DNA of 41,359 nt from Draconibacterium orientale (GTDB lineage: Bacteria; Bacteroidota; Bacteroidia; Bacteroidales; Prolixibacteraceae), in assembly GCA_020726265.1 (NCBI GenBank), contig DYSZ01000014.1, positions 1 through 41,359 of the forward strand. The letters are read 5' to 3'. The notes below the pieces were generated by a model that saw only the letters and a program-made list of their open reading frames with translations, made no database searches and was not told where the DNA came from. A program made the position numbers and the translations under genes. Shown here piece by piece: positions 19,732-28,997 of this stretch (the first letter of the stretch is position 1; each line of letters starts with the position of its first letter).

Positions 19732-20757
19732 ATGGAGCGTAAAATTGTAAGAAGATTTGTTTCACGGGCAGCCTTAATTACACCATTCAGCTGGCTTGAA
19801 AAAATGTCGGCACAACCGATGATTTTTCCATTTTATCATGTTGTCAGCAATTATAATTTACCTTATATCAGTAATATTTATCCCATTGTTTCCGAAAAAC
19901 AATTCAGAAACGACCTTGAATTTTTGCTTTCATATTACACCCCTGCAACATTTTCGGATGTAATACAATTTGTACAGGGCAGAAGAAAACCCGGAAAACC
20001 ATCATTCTTTTTAACCATCGATGATGGTTTTGCACAATGTGAAACAGTAATTGCCCCGGTTCTTAAAGAATTGGGAATTGAAGCTACATTTTTTGTTAAT
20101 CCGGCTTTTATCGATAATCAAGTCATTTCGCACAGGCAGAAAATTAGTTTTATACTTGAAAAGTATGCGGGAGCAAACAAAACAGAAAAAATTGCGATTG
20201 CAAAAATAACAGGAGTGCAAACGCACAATACAAAATCAAACATCAGTTCATTGAAAAAACTGAATGCCGGCAATATTTCTATAATCGACGAAATTGCCGA
20301 TGTTCTTGAAATTGATTTTGGTAAACTAACTACTGAATTCAAACCGTATTTATCACTCAGAGCGTTGAAAAAGCTCCATTATGAGGGCTTTCATATAGGT
20401 TCGCATGGGTTCGATCATAAGGAATTTCAATTGATGCAGCCATCAGAAATGAAACAGCAGATTGAAGAAAGTTTTTCATGGCTCGAAACGCATCTGAAAA
20501 TCGAAAAACGCATTTTTTCGTTTCCATTCACCGATCACAACATTTCGCTTTCATTTTTCGAATATTTGCAAAACGAAGCAAATGTATTGCTGAGTTTTGG
20601 CACAGCCGGCTTGAAATATGATTCGGCTTCCCGTCATATTCAGCGTATTCCGGCCGAAATGCATGGATTCACCTCGTTACGTCAAATACTGAAGGCTGAG
20701 TATTTATATTATCTTGCAAAAAAGCCGGTAAACAAAAACCTGATTGTCAGAAAATGA
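19732..20757 (+). CDS. polysaccharide deacetylase (NodB-like)
   Basis: 341 aa; FFLTIDDGFAQ (motif 1 DD), GFHIGSHGFDHKEF (motif 2 HxxxH). Confidence 0.85.
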   Translation: MERKIVRRFVSRAALITPFSWLEKMSAQPMIFPFYHVVSNYNLPYISNIYPIVSEKQFRNDLEFLLSYYTPATFSDVIQFVQGRRKPGKPSFFLTIDDGFAQCETVIAPVLKELGIEATFFVNPAFIDNQVISHRQKISFILEKYAGANKTEKIAIAKITGVQTHNTKSNISSLKKLNAGNISIIDEIADVLEIDFGKLTTEFKPYLSLRALKKLHYEGFHIGSHGFDHKEFQLMQPSEMKQQIEESFSWLETHLKIEKRIFSFPFTDHNISLSFFEYLQNEANVLLSFGTAGLKYDSASRHIQRIPAEMHGFTSLRQILKAEYLYYLAKKPVNKNLIVRK

Positions 20758-22244
20758 ACCTGTTAGAAAAATATCATGAAGCTTTTATGCGGTTTTCAGG
20801 CTATGAAGCATTTTCGGATGGAGTAAAGAAAATTTCATATAAACAATTTTCAGTTTTAGTACAGTCGTGTCGCAACCTTCTCGAACAACAACCTAGCTAT
20901 TATCCTGGCTGTGCAGTAGGTGTTTTGCACACCGAAAAGGCAGAAACCTATGCTGCAATCTTTGCTATTTGGTTTGCCGGCGGATATTTTGTTCCGCTAC
21001 ATCCTGCGTCACCCGCGCAATACAATTCCTCAATAATCAATAATCATAAAATAAGGCTTGTGTTTGTACCGGATGGCACAAATGAATTTTTGTTTCATAA
21101 TGTTCATGTTTTAACGGTTTCCGAAAGCGGAGATCAGCCTTTACAACCGGTTCTTCAGCGAAATGATTGTGATGTTTTGTACGTCTTAAATACTTCGGGA
21201 AGTACCGGTGTTCCTAAAAATGTACCAATCAACCTTAAAAATATTGAAGCATTTGTTGATGGATTTCTCGATTTGTATACCGAATTAAATGCAACTGATA
21301 AATACCTTCAGACATATGATCTAACTGCAGATGCGGCTTTTACAGGGTATCTCATACCATTGCTCACTGGTGCTGCAGTTTATACAGTTCCGGCAGGTCA
21401 TTTCAAACCTTTTCAGGTTGTTAAAATTCTTTCTGAAAACCCGATTACCTGGGTACAGGTAACACCGTCGCTACTTGCCTGTTTGCAACCTTTTTTCGGT
21501 TCACTCTGGTTTAACGGAATCAAACATTTTCATTTCGGAGGAGAAGCATTGCCCATACAATTAGCAGAAGAGTGGCGAAAGCATGTCCCGAATGCTGAGA
21601 TTTCGAACGTATATGGACCTACCGAAACAACCATAACAGCCACAATTTATAAGTGTTTGCCTGGCGAATCAATAAAATCACGCCATCAGATTGTTTCAAT
21701 TGGAAAACCTTTAAAAAAGGTTTTCATAAAAATTACCGGAGAATTTGTCGGAGATAATAAATCTGGCGAACTATATATCGGTGGTGCTCAGGTGATGGAT
21801 AATTACCTTTTTACCCAAGACCAGCCATTTGAAATTACAGGATCAGAAGGTACATGTGAAAAATATTATCCATCGGGCGACTGGGTTGAAACTGACGACG
21901 ATGGGTTTCTTTATTTTGTAACACGCAAAGATGACCAGATAAAAGTAAACGGGTACCGGGTTGATTTAACCGAAATTGAAAACCTTACAAGAGAATTTAC
22001 CGATGGTAGAAATACCGCAGCCGCGGCAATTGAAGTTTCGCCGGGATTGAAAAAGCTAATTGTATTTGTCGAGAATTTTGAGGGAGAAACGACAGAAATA
22101 ATAAAAATGCACACTCAAAAACTACCCTTTTACAAGGTGCCCGGAGAAATTGTTGGTACAGGTACTTTCCCATTATCAAATTCTGGGAAAACCGACCGTA
22201 AAAAACTATTGGCGAATTACTTCGAATCGATTAAAGATGAATAG
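20754..22244 (+). CDS. AMP-binding / NRPS-like adenylation enzyme
   Basis: 496 aa; A3 LNTSGSTGVPKNVPI, A4-like TYDLTADAAF, A5 NVYGPTETTITAT, A7/A8 YPSGDWVETDDDGFLYFVTRKDDQIKVNGYRVDLTEIE, A10 LSNSGKTDRKK. Confidence 0.93.
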   Translation: MNLLEKYHEAFMRFSGYEAFSDGVKKISYKQFSVLVQSCRNLLEQQPSYYPGCAVGVLHTEKAETYAAIFAIWFAGGYFVPLHPASPAQYNSSIINNHKIRLVFVPDGTNEFLFHNVHVLTVSESGDQPLQPVLQRNDCDVLYVLNTSGSTGVPKNVPINLKNIEAFVDGFLDLYTELNATDKYLQTYDLTADAAFTGYLIPLLTGAAVYTVPAGHFKPFQVVKILSENPITWVQVTPSLLACLQPFFGSLWFNGIKHFHFGGEALPIQLAEEWRKHVPNAEISNVYGPTETTITATIYKCLPGESIKSRHQIVSIGKPLKKVFIKITGEFVGDNKSGELYIGGAQVMDNYLFTQDQPFEITGSEGTCEKYYPSGDWVETDDDGFLYFVTRKDDQIKVNGYRVDLTEIENLTREFTDGRNTAAAAIEVSPGLKKLIVFVENFEGETTEIIKMHTQKLPFYKVPGEIVGTGTFPLSNSGKTDRKKLLANYFESIKDE

Positions 22245-22983
22245 TTCGGTTGAAAATATGTATGCTTTTTACCGAGCAGTGGGTGAAACCGAACAGGTTA
22301 GCTTACATGAAAATATTTGTTATGAGGCTGTTACCGCGCACTTCGGAAATTGGCCGCAAATTCTGTTTTGGTTTAAGTTCGGGAATAAAATCGAAGAAAA
22401 TGTCAGATTGACGTTGAGTGAATTGGCTATTGGAGATTCAAGAATGGTTGCGATTTGTAATGCAAATGATTTGTTGCTGATCAACCAGGATAAACTCAGA
22501 AAAGAAAATATTTTTCCAGTCGAAGTTTGGGAGACAATGCAAATTAATTTCGATCCGGGATTAAAAGCAGAATTACTTACCGGATTCGAACCTCATAAAC
22601 TGGTTACACAAAAGCAACTCGCCGATTTTACCGAACTTGTTAATTTGCATATGTTGCGCGAAGTAAAAATATCCGAAACCTTGTTTCCTCTTTTATCACT
22701 GAATAAGCAGTTTGAATTTTATGGTGTGTATTCAGAAGGAAAATTGATTTCCGGACTGATGACTTTTTCAACTCAAGGAACAAGTGGGTTGTATTTTATT
22801 GTTACACGAATTGAAATGCGTGGCCACGGAATTGCTGAATATTTAATTCGCAAAACCATCCATCGGTTATTTGAAAAAGAAATAGAAAATGTAGTTTTGC
22901 AGGCAGTTGGTAAGGCGGTGAATTTATACCGCAGAATTGGTTTTCAACCTACCGGAAAGCTTGTGATATTGACAAAAAACTAA
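22237..22983 (+). CDS. GNAT family N-acetyltransferase
   Basis: Start at 22237 (ATGAATAG overlap with upstream stop); IVTRIEMRGHGIAEYLIRKTIHRLF (RxxGxA) and VNLYRRIGFQPTGK. Confidence 0.8.
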   Translation: MNSSVENMYAFYRAVGETEQVSLHENICYEAVTAHFGNWPQILFWFKFGNKIEENVRLTLSELAIGDSRMVAICNANDLLLINQDKLRKENIFPVEVWETMQINFDPGLKAELLTGFEPHKLVTQKQLADFTELVNLHMLREVKISETLFPLLSLNKQFEFYGVYSEGKLISGLMTFSTQGTSGLYFIVTRIEMRGHGIAEYLIRKTIHRLFEKEIENVVLQAVGKAVNLYRRIGFQPTGKLVILTKN

Positions 22984-22985
22984 CA

Positions 22986-23228
22986 ATGAATCGACAGGAA
23001 ATTACCAGTAAAACACTGGAAGTGTTTCGGAAAGTATTCGGAAGTCAAACACCGGTTACTGAAAATAGTTCGGCGGAAAACATCGATAAATGGGATTCAC
23101 TCAATCATATTCTGCTGATTCAGGAACTGGAAAGAACCTTTCAACTTAAATTCGATCTTTTCGAGATTATCGAACTCAAAGATGTTCAGGGAATAATCGA
23201 TTATATTTTCTCAAAATCAGAAAAATGA
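22986..23228 (+). CDS. acyl/peptidyl carrier protein
   Basis: 80 aa; IDKWDSLNHILLIQELERTFQLKF with DSL phosphopantetheine motif. Confidence 0.93.
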   Translation: MNRQEITSKTLEVFRKVFGSQTPVTENSSAENIDKWDSLNHILLIQELERTFQLKFDLFEIIELKDVQGIIDYIFSKSEK

Positions 23229-24301
23229 TTATTCGGGAGGTAAAAGTATCGGAGTTGAATGAATTCGTTGAAAGCGAATTATTTACCTCTTTCGATATTA
23301 AGCCTCTTACTCCGCAAAGAGCATTTTCGCAACTCAATAATCCTTTTGCAAAACCTGATGATGTGGCACTTGTTTTTGCTGTCGAAGATAACCGTTTACT
23401 TGCCTTTGCCGGTTTGTTACCCGACATGCTCGCAACGGGTGAAAGAATTTCGTGTAATTCAAACTGGTGGGTAAAACCTGGCAGCAATTTCCTTGCGATT
23501 CCGGTTCTTTTGAAAGCTCTCGAAAAATGTAATCACCAGATGTTTTTTACCGATTGTAACCTGAAAACCAAAACCATTCTTGAGAAAACAGGGCTTTTTG
23601 AATTTAGACCTGAAATAACGGGCAAAAGATTTTTTTTACGCAGTTGTTTTGGTTCTGTATTACAGCGAAGAAAAAAGGCAAAACTTTTGATTGTGGCTGC
23701 TCGTATTTTTGATTTCGTGATTAACCCTGTTTTAAATATTATAACAAAAAGCTTTTTGCTGTTTGTTGATCGTTCAGGATTCACGATTCAGCCGGCTTCA
23801 GATTCTGATAAATCCATTGCACAATTTATTACCGAAAACTCAGGCGATGATATCTTGAGCCAATCGGTGCAAAAACTGAACTGGATAATAAATTTCCCAT
23901 GGTTAAAAACTGAACACACACAAGAAGAACTGGTTTACCCGTTTTCGAATGTAGTTAAAAACTTCAGCCAAAATTTGCTTGTGGTAAAAAGGCAAAACGA
24001 AATTGTTGGTGTACTGATAATTAGCCTTGTGAATGGAATGGCATCGATTCCCTTCATTTATTACAAAAGGCAACATATTTCCAACATCACAATACAAATC
24101 AGGTTATATCTGAAATTGGTTAAAGCCAACAGCATTGTAGTTTTTAACGATGAGGTTGCCAGTGCATTTGCAAACAATGGATTGTCGTTTTTTTTCACAC
24201 GAAAAATTAAGCGGATTGCCGGATATGCAGTTCAATTGAAAGATAAAATAAATAGAAATAAATATTTTCAGGATGGCGACGGCGACGTTGCTTTTACATA
24301 A
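23225..24301 (+). CDS. GNAT-like acyltransferase (possibly two GNAT modules)
   Basis: 358 aa; ATGA overlap with the ACP gene; VALVFAVEDNRLLAFAGLLPD and NLLVVKRQNEIVGVLIISLVNGMA look like two GNAT beta-hairpins. Confidence 0.6.
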   Translation: MIIREVKVSELNEFVESELFTSFDIKPLTPQRAFSQLNNPFAKPDDVALVFAVEDNRLLAFAGLLPDMLATGERISCNSNWWVKPGSNFLAIPVLLKALEKCNHQMFFTDCNLKTKTILEKTGLFEFRPEITGKRFFLRSCFGSVLQRRKKAKLLIVAARIFDFVINPVLNIITKSFLLFVDRSGFTIQPASDSDKSIAQFITENSGDDILSQSVQKLNWIINFPWLKTEHTQEELVYPFSNVVKNFSQNLLVVKRQNEIVGVLIISLVNGMASIPFIYYKRQHISNITIQIRLYLKLVKANSIVVFNDEVASAFANNGLSFFFTRKIKRIAGYAVQLKDKINRNKYFQDGDGDVAFT

Positions 24302-24313
24302 AACTTTAAACTT

Positions 24314-24976
24314 ATGGACATAAAAATTTTAGGCAACAATCACTCAATTCTCGATCAGTACCTGTCTGAAATCAGGGACGAAGTAATTCAGAAAGACCCG
24401 ATGCGTTTCAGGGAGAACATGTACCGGATAGGTGAGATTTTTGCTTACGAAATAAGTAAAACACTAAAGTTTGAAGTTGCGCCAGTAACAACCCCGCTCG
24501 GAGTGGCGCAAGTGCCTGTTTTGCAGCAACAACCTGTGTTGGCCACAATTCTCAGGGCTGGTTTGTCGGTGCACAACGGGTTGCTGAAGATTTTCGATAA
24601 AGGCGAAAACTGTTTTATTTCAGCCTACCGGAAATACACCGAGGAAGGCGATTTTGAAATTGCATTTGAATACATGGCTTCTCCATCGCTCGACAACAAA
24701 GTTGTCATTCTTTCCGACCCGATGCTGGCTTCCGGAAAATCGATGGAGATTGGCTATCACGCGCTATTCAGTAAAGGTTCGCCATCGCATGTACATCTGG
24801 TTTCAATCATTTCGAGCCAGCAAGGTGTGAACTACCTCATTGATAAAATCAGAGCCGAAAATGTGACGCTTTGGCTGGGCGCCATCGACGAAGGAATGAC
24901 ACCGCACTCGTACATTGTCCCGGGGTTGGGCGATGCAGGGGATTTGGCTTACGGCGAAAAAATTGATTCAAAGTAA
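24314..24976 (+). CDS. upp: uracil phosphoribosyltransferase
   Basis: 220 aa; ILRAGLSVHNGLL, VVILSDPMLASGKSMEIGYHAL, PGLGDAGDLAYG. Confidence 0.95.
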   Translation: MDIKILGNNHSILDQYLSEIRDEVIQKDPMRFRENMYRIGEIFAYEISKTLKFEVAPVTTPLGVAQVPVLQQQPVLATILRAGLSVHNGLLKIFDKGENCFISAYRKYTEEGDFEIAFEYMASPSLDNKVVILSDPMLASGKSMEIGYHALFSKGSPSHVHLVSIISSQQGVNYLIDKIRAENVTLWLGAIDEGMTPHSYIVPGLGDAGDLAYGEKIDSK

Positions 24977-24991
24977 ATTCTTCAAAAGCAT

Positions 24992-25029
24992 AAAAAAAGC
25001 CTGTTGCAATTCAGCAGCAGGCTTTTTTT
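24992..25029. terminator. bidirectional terminator between upp and the adaptor gene
   Basis: AAAAAAAGCCTGTTGC-AATTCA-GCAGCAGGCTTTTTTT. Confidence 0.85.
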
Positions 25030-25045
25030 GTCGGGTTCGCACCCG

Positions 25046-26383
25046 TTATTTTTCTTTCACTTTAAACAGTTCCTCTTCGGTTACTTTCTTAACCATCATA
25101 CTGTCTTTCAGTGTTTTGTTGATGGCGTTGTACGGAGCAATAATCACTTCGTCACCTGCACTGATACCTTCTAAAATCTGAATGCTGTTGTTGTCCTGAA
25201 TGCCGGTTTTTACTTCAACTTTACGGGCGCGGCCATCTTTCAATACAAATACAACTTCCTGTTTTTCATCCTGTTCAACCACCTTTTCTTTTTCTTCGCT
25301 ATCTGCCGTAACTTCGGCTTTTACTTCATCGGTTACTTCAACAGTGCCGCCGCCTTTCTTTTTTACACGGGTTGTTACTGCCGAAATCGGAACCGAAATC
25401 ACGTTTTCACGGGTTTCGGTAAGAATGTCAACTGCAGCTGACATGCCGGGGCGGAAGGGATAAATATTATTTGTTGTTGAGTCAATCAGGTCGGAATACG
25501 AATCGTGCAGCAAAAGCACCTTTACTTCGAAATTTGTAACCTGGTCGGCGGCAGAAGCTGCAGCGCCCGATTTTGCGGAGTTGGCAATTTCGGTAACAAC
25601 TCCTTTGAATTTGCGGTTCAGGTAAGCATCCACTTCTACCAGTGCAGTATCGAATTTGGTTACTTTCACAATGTCGTTTTCGTTTACATCAACCCAAACT
25701 TCCATTTTATTCAGGTCGGCAATCACCATCATTTCGGTACCTGTCATCATGCTGGTTCCCACCACGCGTTCGCCTTTTTCAATGTTCAGTGCGGCCACGG
25801 TTCCCGAAATCGGTGCGTAAATTTTAGTTTTTGTAAGCTGTTCTTTTGCTTCCGACACTGATGCTTCGGCGCTTTTTACCGAGAACTGGGCTGCTTTTAC
25901 TTCAGCCTGGGCTACATGGTATGAGGCCTGTGCTGTTTCGAATTCGGAAACCGGAATTGTATTTTTTTCATACAGCTGTTTGGCGCGTTTAAACGAAAGT
26001 TCGCGTTCAATCAACTGGGCTTCCGATTGTACCTGGCGTGCTTTTGCCGAATTTAAAGCTGCTTCAGCCCTGTTCAGCGCCGAAACATACATTTCGGGTT
26101 TTATCACGCAAAGCAGGTCGTCGGCTTTTACTTCGTTGCCTTCTTCCACGTACAATTCAATCACCTCGCCCGACACATCGGGGCTGATTTTTACCTGTGT
26201 TTCAGGCTGAATTTTTCCGTTGGCATTGATAAACTCGGTTAATGTTTGTGCTTTTACTGTTTCGGTAGCCACGCTGATGGTGAATTCCTTACCAAACCAG
26301 CCTTGTTTTTTGCCGACAACCAGCAAAACGATGGCAATTACAACAACACCAATCGCGATAGGTAATATCTTTTTGTTCTTCAT
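25046..26383 (-). CDS. HlyD/MacA-type efflux periplasmic adaptor subunit
   Basis: 445 aa; N-terminal TM, VKISPDVSGEVIELYVEEGNEVKADDLLCVI, TKTKIYAPISGTVAALNIEKGERV. Confidence 0.92.
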   Translation of the reverse strand: MKNKKILPIAIGVVVIAIVLLVVGKKQGWFGKEFTISVATETVKAQTLTEFINANGKIQPETQVKISPDVSGEVIELYVEEGNEVKADDLLCVIKPEMYVSALNRAEAALNSAKARQVQSEAQLIERELSFKRAKQLYEKNTIPVSEFETAQASYHVAQAEVKAAQFSVKSAEASVSEAKEQLTKTKIYAPISGTVAALNIEKGERVVGTSMMTGTEMMVIADLNKMEVWVDVNENDIVKVTKFDTALVEVDAYLNRKFKGVVTEIANSAKSGAAASAADQVTNFEVKVLLLHDSYSDLIDSTTNNIYPFRPGMSAAVDILTETRENVISVPISAVTTRVKKKGGGTVEVTDEVKAEVTADSEEKEKVVEQDEKQEVVFVLKDGRARKVEVKTGIQDNNSIQILEGISAGDEVIIAPYNAINKTLKDSMMVKKVTEEELFKVKEK

Positions 26384-26476
26384 TGTTGAGCGAAGTTTTG
26401 TTCAATACGTAAGAAAAAGGAACCCAAAATTACAGTAAAAGGTTTAATGTTGTTTAATTAGTGAAAAAACAGACTT

Positions 26477-26534
26477 TCCCGAGTACTCGGGACTCAGTCT
26501 GACCGTCTCCCTGAGCGATCCCGAAATTTCGGGA
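26477..26534. repeat. REP-like unit with two 16-bp perfect palindromes
   Basis: TCCCGAGTACTCGGGA (26477-26492) and TCCCGAAATTTCGGGA (26519-26534), with CTCAG/CTGAG pairing between them. Confidence 0.75.
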
Positions 26535-26621
26535 GAGGGGTGGTTGAGATATTTATATTTAATTTCATCCTTACCAATCGACATTAGTAAAAGCTCCCGA
26601 AACCATAAAAATAACCCGAGT

Positions 26622-27872
26622 CTATTGTTTTACAAGCATTCGCGCGGTTTTACGGCTGTGCTGTTCAAGATAAATATCTTTTTCGCGAACCATCCAGTCG
26701 AGCACTTCTTCGGTGTAATGTCTGATGGTAATAAGTGTTAAACCAGTGTTATAACGCACCGTGTAGAATTCTTTCAGTTCGTTGAAAATTTCTTCCCAAT
26801 GGGCGTCAGGCGAATCGAGTACAAGGTTTAAGTCGATGGCTGATTGTTGCATCAGGGTAATTCTCACCCTGTGTTCGAGTAAGAAAATTACCACACGGTC
26901 GATGTCTTCGATACTGATTAATGAAAAATCGATGGGTGTGAGTGTTATCAGAACCTGGTTTTCCTTGAAAATAAAAATGGGAGGCAAATCGATTTTATGG
27001 TCGATAGAATGAATTACAGTTCCTGAAATCTCAGGATTAACAAACGATTTAACATACAGTGGAATGCCCTTGTTATGCAGCGGTTTCATGGTTTTCGGGT
27101 GAATTACCTGCGCCCCCGAGTGTGTCATTTCCACCGCTTCGCGGTACGACAAAGCCGCTATTTCTGTTGCTCCATCCATTTTCTTCGGGTCGCAGCTTAA
27201 TACACCGGGTACATCTTTCCAAATCGTAACACTTTCGGCGTCAAGCGCGTTGCCAAGAATGGCGGCGGTAAAGTCAGAACCTTCGCGTCCCAGTGTGGTG
27301 GTTAGGTTGGTGGTTGTTGAACCGATAAACCCCTGCGTAATGTACAACCGTTGATTCTCAAAGTTAAAAACTTCGGGCACAAGCTCACCGGTCCATTCCC
27401 AGTCGATGGTTGCATCGCGGTAACGGTCGTCGGTTTTCATACAATTTCTGATATCCACCCATTCATTGCTGATTCCTGCAAAGTTCAGGTATTCACTTAA
27501 AATTACCGACGAAACAAGTTCGCCAAACCCGATAATCTGGTCGTATTCAAAATCGTAATCAAACGAAGGATTTTTCCGGAGTTTACCTTCAAGTTCGGTA
27601 AACTGTGCCAGTACAGGTTCCGATGTTCCTTTTTCGCCAAACAAATTTTCAGTAATTGCAAGGTGTTCGGTTTTAAAGCGGGCAAAAATTTCCCACTTTT
27701 TCTCCGATTTGTCGAAGTAGCTTCGCACCAATGTTTCGAGCAGGTTGGTGGTTTTTCCCATAGCCGAAACCACAACCGCAAGATTGCCTTTTTCACTATC
27801 GATTATCCTGGACACATTCTGCACGGCGGGGGCATCTTTAACCGAGGCTCCCCCGAATTTAAAAACCTTCAT
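26622..27872 (-). CDS. aspartate kinase
   Basis: 416 aa; MKVFKFGGASVKDAPAVQNV, TTTLGREGSDFTAAILGNALDAESVTIWKDVPGVLSCDPK. Confidence 0.95.
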   Translation of the reverse strand: MKVFKFGGASVKDAPAVQNVSRIIDSEKGNLAVVVSAMGKTTNLLETLVRSYFDKSEKKWEIFARFKTEHLAITENLFGEKGTSEPVLAQFTELEGKLRKNPSFDYDFEYDQIIGFGELVSSVILSEYLNFAGISNEWVDIRNCMKTDDRYRDATIDWEWTGELVPEVFNFENQRLYITQGFIGSTTTNLTTTLGREGSDFTAAILGNALDAESVTIWKDVPGVLSCDPKKMDGATEIAALSYREAVEMTHSGAQVIHPKTMKPLHNKGIPLYVKSFVNPEISGTVIHSIDHKIDLPPIFIFKENQVLITLTPIDFSLISIEDIDRVVIFLLEHRVRITLMQQSAIDLNLVLDSPDAHWEEIFNELKEFYTVRYNTGLTLITIRHYTEEVLDWMVREKDIYLEQHSRKTARMLVKQ

Positions 27873-27988
27873 TGTTCTTTTTTAAAAAATTTACACAAAG
27901 CTAAAACATTCCGGCCAATTGAAGATTACAAAAGTCAGCAGCAGAAAAAAATTGTAATTTCGAAACCGTTCAAAAACTAAAACCAACG

Positions 27989-28813
27989 ATGAATATAAAA
28001 TCAAAAGTTACACTGAACAACGGGGTTGAAATGCCTTGGTTCGGACTTGGTGTTTTCCTTTCGAAAGACGGAAATGAGGTTGAAAATGCGGTGAAAGTGG
28101 CGCTACAAAACGGTTACCGTCACATCGATACAGCCGCGATTTATAAAAACGAACGCGGCGTTGGAAACGCAATCAGGGAAAGCGGCATTCCGCGCGATGA
28201 AATTTTTGTTACCTCGAAAGTTTGGAATACTGAGCAGGGTTACAAAACCACGCTCGAAGCATTCGACGAGAGCCTCGAAAAATTGCAGACAAATTATCTC
28301 GACCTTTACCTGATTCACTGGCCCAAGGGCCGGCGCTCGGTGGAAACCTGGAAAGCACTGGAAGAATTGTACCAGAAAGGCAGGGTAAGAGCCATCGGAA
28401 TCAGCAATTTTCTTGTGCATCATCTCGATGAGTTTTTGCCCGAATGTAAAATCACGCCGGCGGTCAATCAATACGAATTTCACCCCGAACTGCTTCAGCC
28501 TGAATTGCTGGAATATTGCAGAAAACGTGGCATTCAGCCCGAAGCCTGGAGCCCGATTATGAAAGGACGTGTAAACGACATCCCGTTAATGCAGGCGCTG
28601 GCTGCCAAATATGGCAAAAACCCTGTACAGATTGTGTTGCGCTGGGATATTCAAAAAGGTGTTGTCACCATCCCGAAATCGGTTTCGCCTGAACGGATTA
28701 TTTCGAATGCCGTTATTTTTGATTTTGAACTTTCGGCTGACGACATGGCCAAAATCGACAAACTTGATAAAAATGCCCGCATTGGCGGCCACCCTGATTT
28801 TATCACGTTTTAA
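27989..28813 (+). CDS. aldo/keto reductase (2,5-diketogluconate reductase-like)
   Basis: 274 aa; NGYRHIDTAAIYKNERGVGNAI, LYLIHWP, AIGISNFLVHHLDE, VVTIPKSVSPERI. Confidence 0.95.
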   Translation: MNIKSKVTLNNGVEMPWFGLGVFLSKDGNEVENAVKVALQNGYRHIDTAAIYKNERGVGNAIRESGIPRDEIFVTSKVWNTEQGYKTTLEAFDESLEKLQTNYLDLYLIHWPKGRRSVETWKALEELYQKGRVRAIGISNFLVHHLDEFLPECKITPAVNQYEFHPELLQPELLEYCRKRGIQPEAWSPIMKGRVNDIPLMQALAAKYGKNPVQIVLRWDIQKGVVTIPKSVSPERIISNAVIFDFELSADDMAKIDKLDKNARIGGHPDFITF

Positions 28814-28832
28814 TCAGATATTAAACGGGAAT

Positions 28833-28951
28833 GTGCCTTAGGCACAGAATATGGGTAGAAAATGAATCTGAATAAAAGGGTTTGTCCCGGATGGGACAAT
28901 ATGAGTAGATTGTTTGATTTTTCTACCAATATTTTATCCCTTCCGGGACTT
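28833..28951. repeat. cluster of three REP-like hairpin units (two direct, one inverted)
   Basis: +: GTGCCTTAGGCACagaATATGGGTAGAAAA (28833); +: GTCCCGGATGGGACaATATGAGTAGA (28884); -: GTCCCGGAAGGGATaaaATATTGGTAGA (28922-28950 reversed). Confidence 0.8.
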
Positions 28952-28997
28952 AAGAATCTTAGATTTACACGAATATTTTTCAAAAACAAATTTTACA

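Noticed and set aside
22150-22236. N-terminal extension of the second GNAT
   Set aside because: It is a frameshifted reading of the A-domain C-terminus; the ATG at 22237 gives the usual short overlap.
28914-28997. N-terminal extension of the S9 peptidase ORF
   Set aside because: It is encoded by REP-like repeat sequence; a normal signal peptide starts at 28998.
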